From Pinguiococcus pyrenoidosus (taxonomy: Eukaryota > Sar > Pinguiophyceae > Pinguiochrysidales > Pinguiochrysidaceae): 27,534 bases of DNA. The stretch is taken from the NCBI GenBank assembly GCA_019677205.1, contig JAAMXY010001003.1, forward strand, positions 1-27,534, given 5' to 3'. The notes under the pieces were generated by a model. It was given only the letters and a program-made list of their open reading frames with translations. It was not told where the DNA came from and searched no databases. The translations under genes were made by a program, and so were the position numbers. Shown piece by piece: positions 27,444 to 27,534 of the stretch. Numbering within the stretch: the first letter of the stretch is position 1; each line of letters starts with the position of its first letter.

Positions 27444-27458
27444 TTCACTGGGTGACGT
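27444..27458. promoter_or_regulatory. CCAAT-CRE composite motif, copy 2
   Basis: TTCACTGGGTGACGT matches the motif at 19093-19107 in 14 of 15 positions; the single change turns ATTGG into ACTGG, so the CCAAT part is weakened here while TGACGT(GA) is kept. It lies about 530 bp upstream of the GNAT start codon. Confidence 0.3.
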
Positions 27459-27534
27459 GACCGAGCGAGCGAGGCGCTGCCTGGCTGAGGCTGAGGAGCG
27501 AGTGAGGAGAGGCAGCCAGCGTAGTGCGTGACGC

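Larger units (their letters stand above)
26918..27534. other. repeat-rich upstream region of the GNAT gene
   Basis: No coding exon is supported here. It contains a TGACAGACGG decamer (27030-27039), a TTGCTTGC run (about 27183-27192), a (CTTGA)7 pentanucleotide array (27210-27244), a CGTACGTACG stretch (near 27256-27265), CTGCCTGCC (near 27325-27336), CATGCATG (near 27429) and a CCAAT-CRE composite (27444-27458). It presumably includes the 5' UTR and promoter of the minus-strand GNAT gene. Confidence 0.5.

Noticed and set aside
1-27534. tRNA, rRNA, CRISPR, insertion sequence or transposon genes
   Set aside because: No cloverleaf-type sequence, rRNA core, regularly spaced repeats or transposase motif was recognised by eye; the tandem repeats found are simple microsatellites and one intronic minisatellite.

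Overview
This is nuclear DNA of a eukaryote with a GC-rich, gene-dense genome. The coding sequences are typical eukaryotic families (proteasome, spliceosome, SRP, nuclear import, ER quality control, nucleotide excision repair), and they are cut by short GT-AG introns of about 64-215 nt. Prokaryotic operons, tRNA or rRNA genes, CRISPR arrays and transposase genes were looked for and not seen. One gene (19349-22080) starts with a secretory signal peptide, followed by a basic transit-like stretch and a twin-arginine, Ala-rich lumenal-type signal. This suggests an alga with a complex plastid bounded by an ER-derived membrane. The species cannot be named from the sequence.

Layout, left to right. 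1-1160 has no supportable gene and holds low-complexity DNA. 1325-2479 (+) is a two-CXC-domain tesmin/LIN54/TSO1-type regulator. 2921-4230 (-) is the proteasome ubiquitin receptor Rpn10. 4684-6127 (+) is a Kelch propeller protein. 6206-6734 (-) is a four-exon LC8-type dynein light chain. 7091-7722 (+) is the spliceosomal cyclophilin H. 7970-10870 (-) is a transportin-3-like importin. 11195-12857 (+) is a GDP-fucose O-fucosyltransferase-family protein. 13351-15981 (+) is XPC/Rad4. 16270-18117 (-) is an EDEM-type GH47 protein. 19349-22080 (+) is the plastid-targeted membrane protein of unknown function. 22285-23044 (-) is SRP19. 23561-25250 (+) is a membrane-anchored Sec14/CRAL-TRIO protein. 25546-26917 (-) is a GNAT acetyltransferase-like protein with a signal peptide. 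26918-27534 is repeat-rich and has no gene.

Most genes lie in divergent or convergent pairs. Four of the five divergent intergenic regions contain a short AT-rich island (about 55-120 bp) that contrasts with the GC-rich coding DNA.

The most interesting pattern is regulatory. Three plus-strand genes (the LIN54-like regulator, XPC, and the plastid protein) each have a near-perfect E2F-type element 103-120 bp upstream of the start codon. In two of them it sits beside TTTGAA/TTCAAA elements, the CHR sequence that LIN54 proteins bind. In the plastid gene the CHR elements form an inverted repeat. This suggests a DREAM-like cell-cycle circuit that includes its own DNA-binding subunit, a repair sensor and a plastid component. 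The idea is an inference from motifs and has not been tested.
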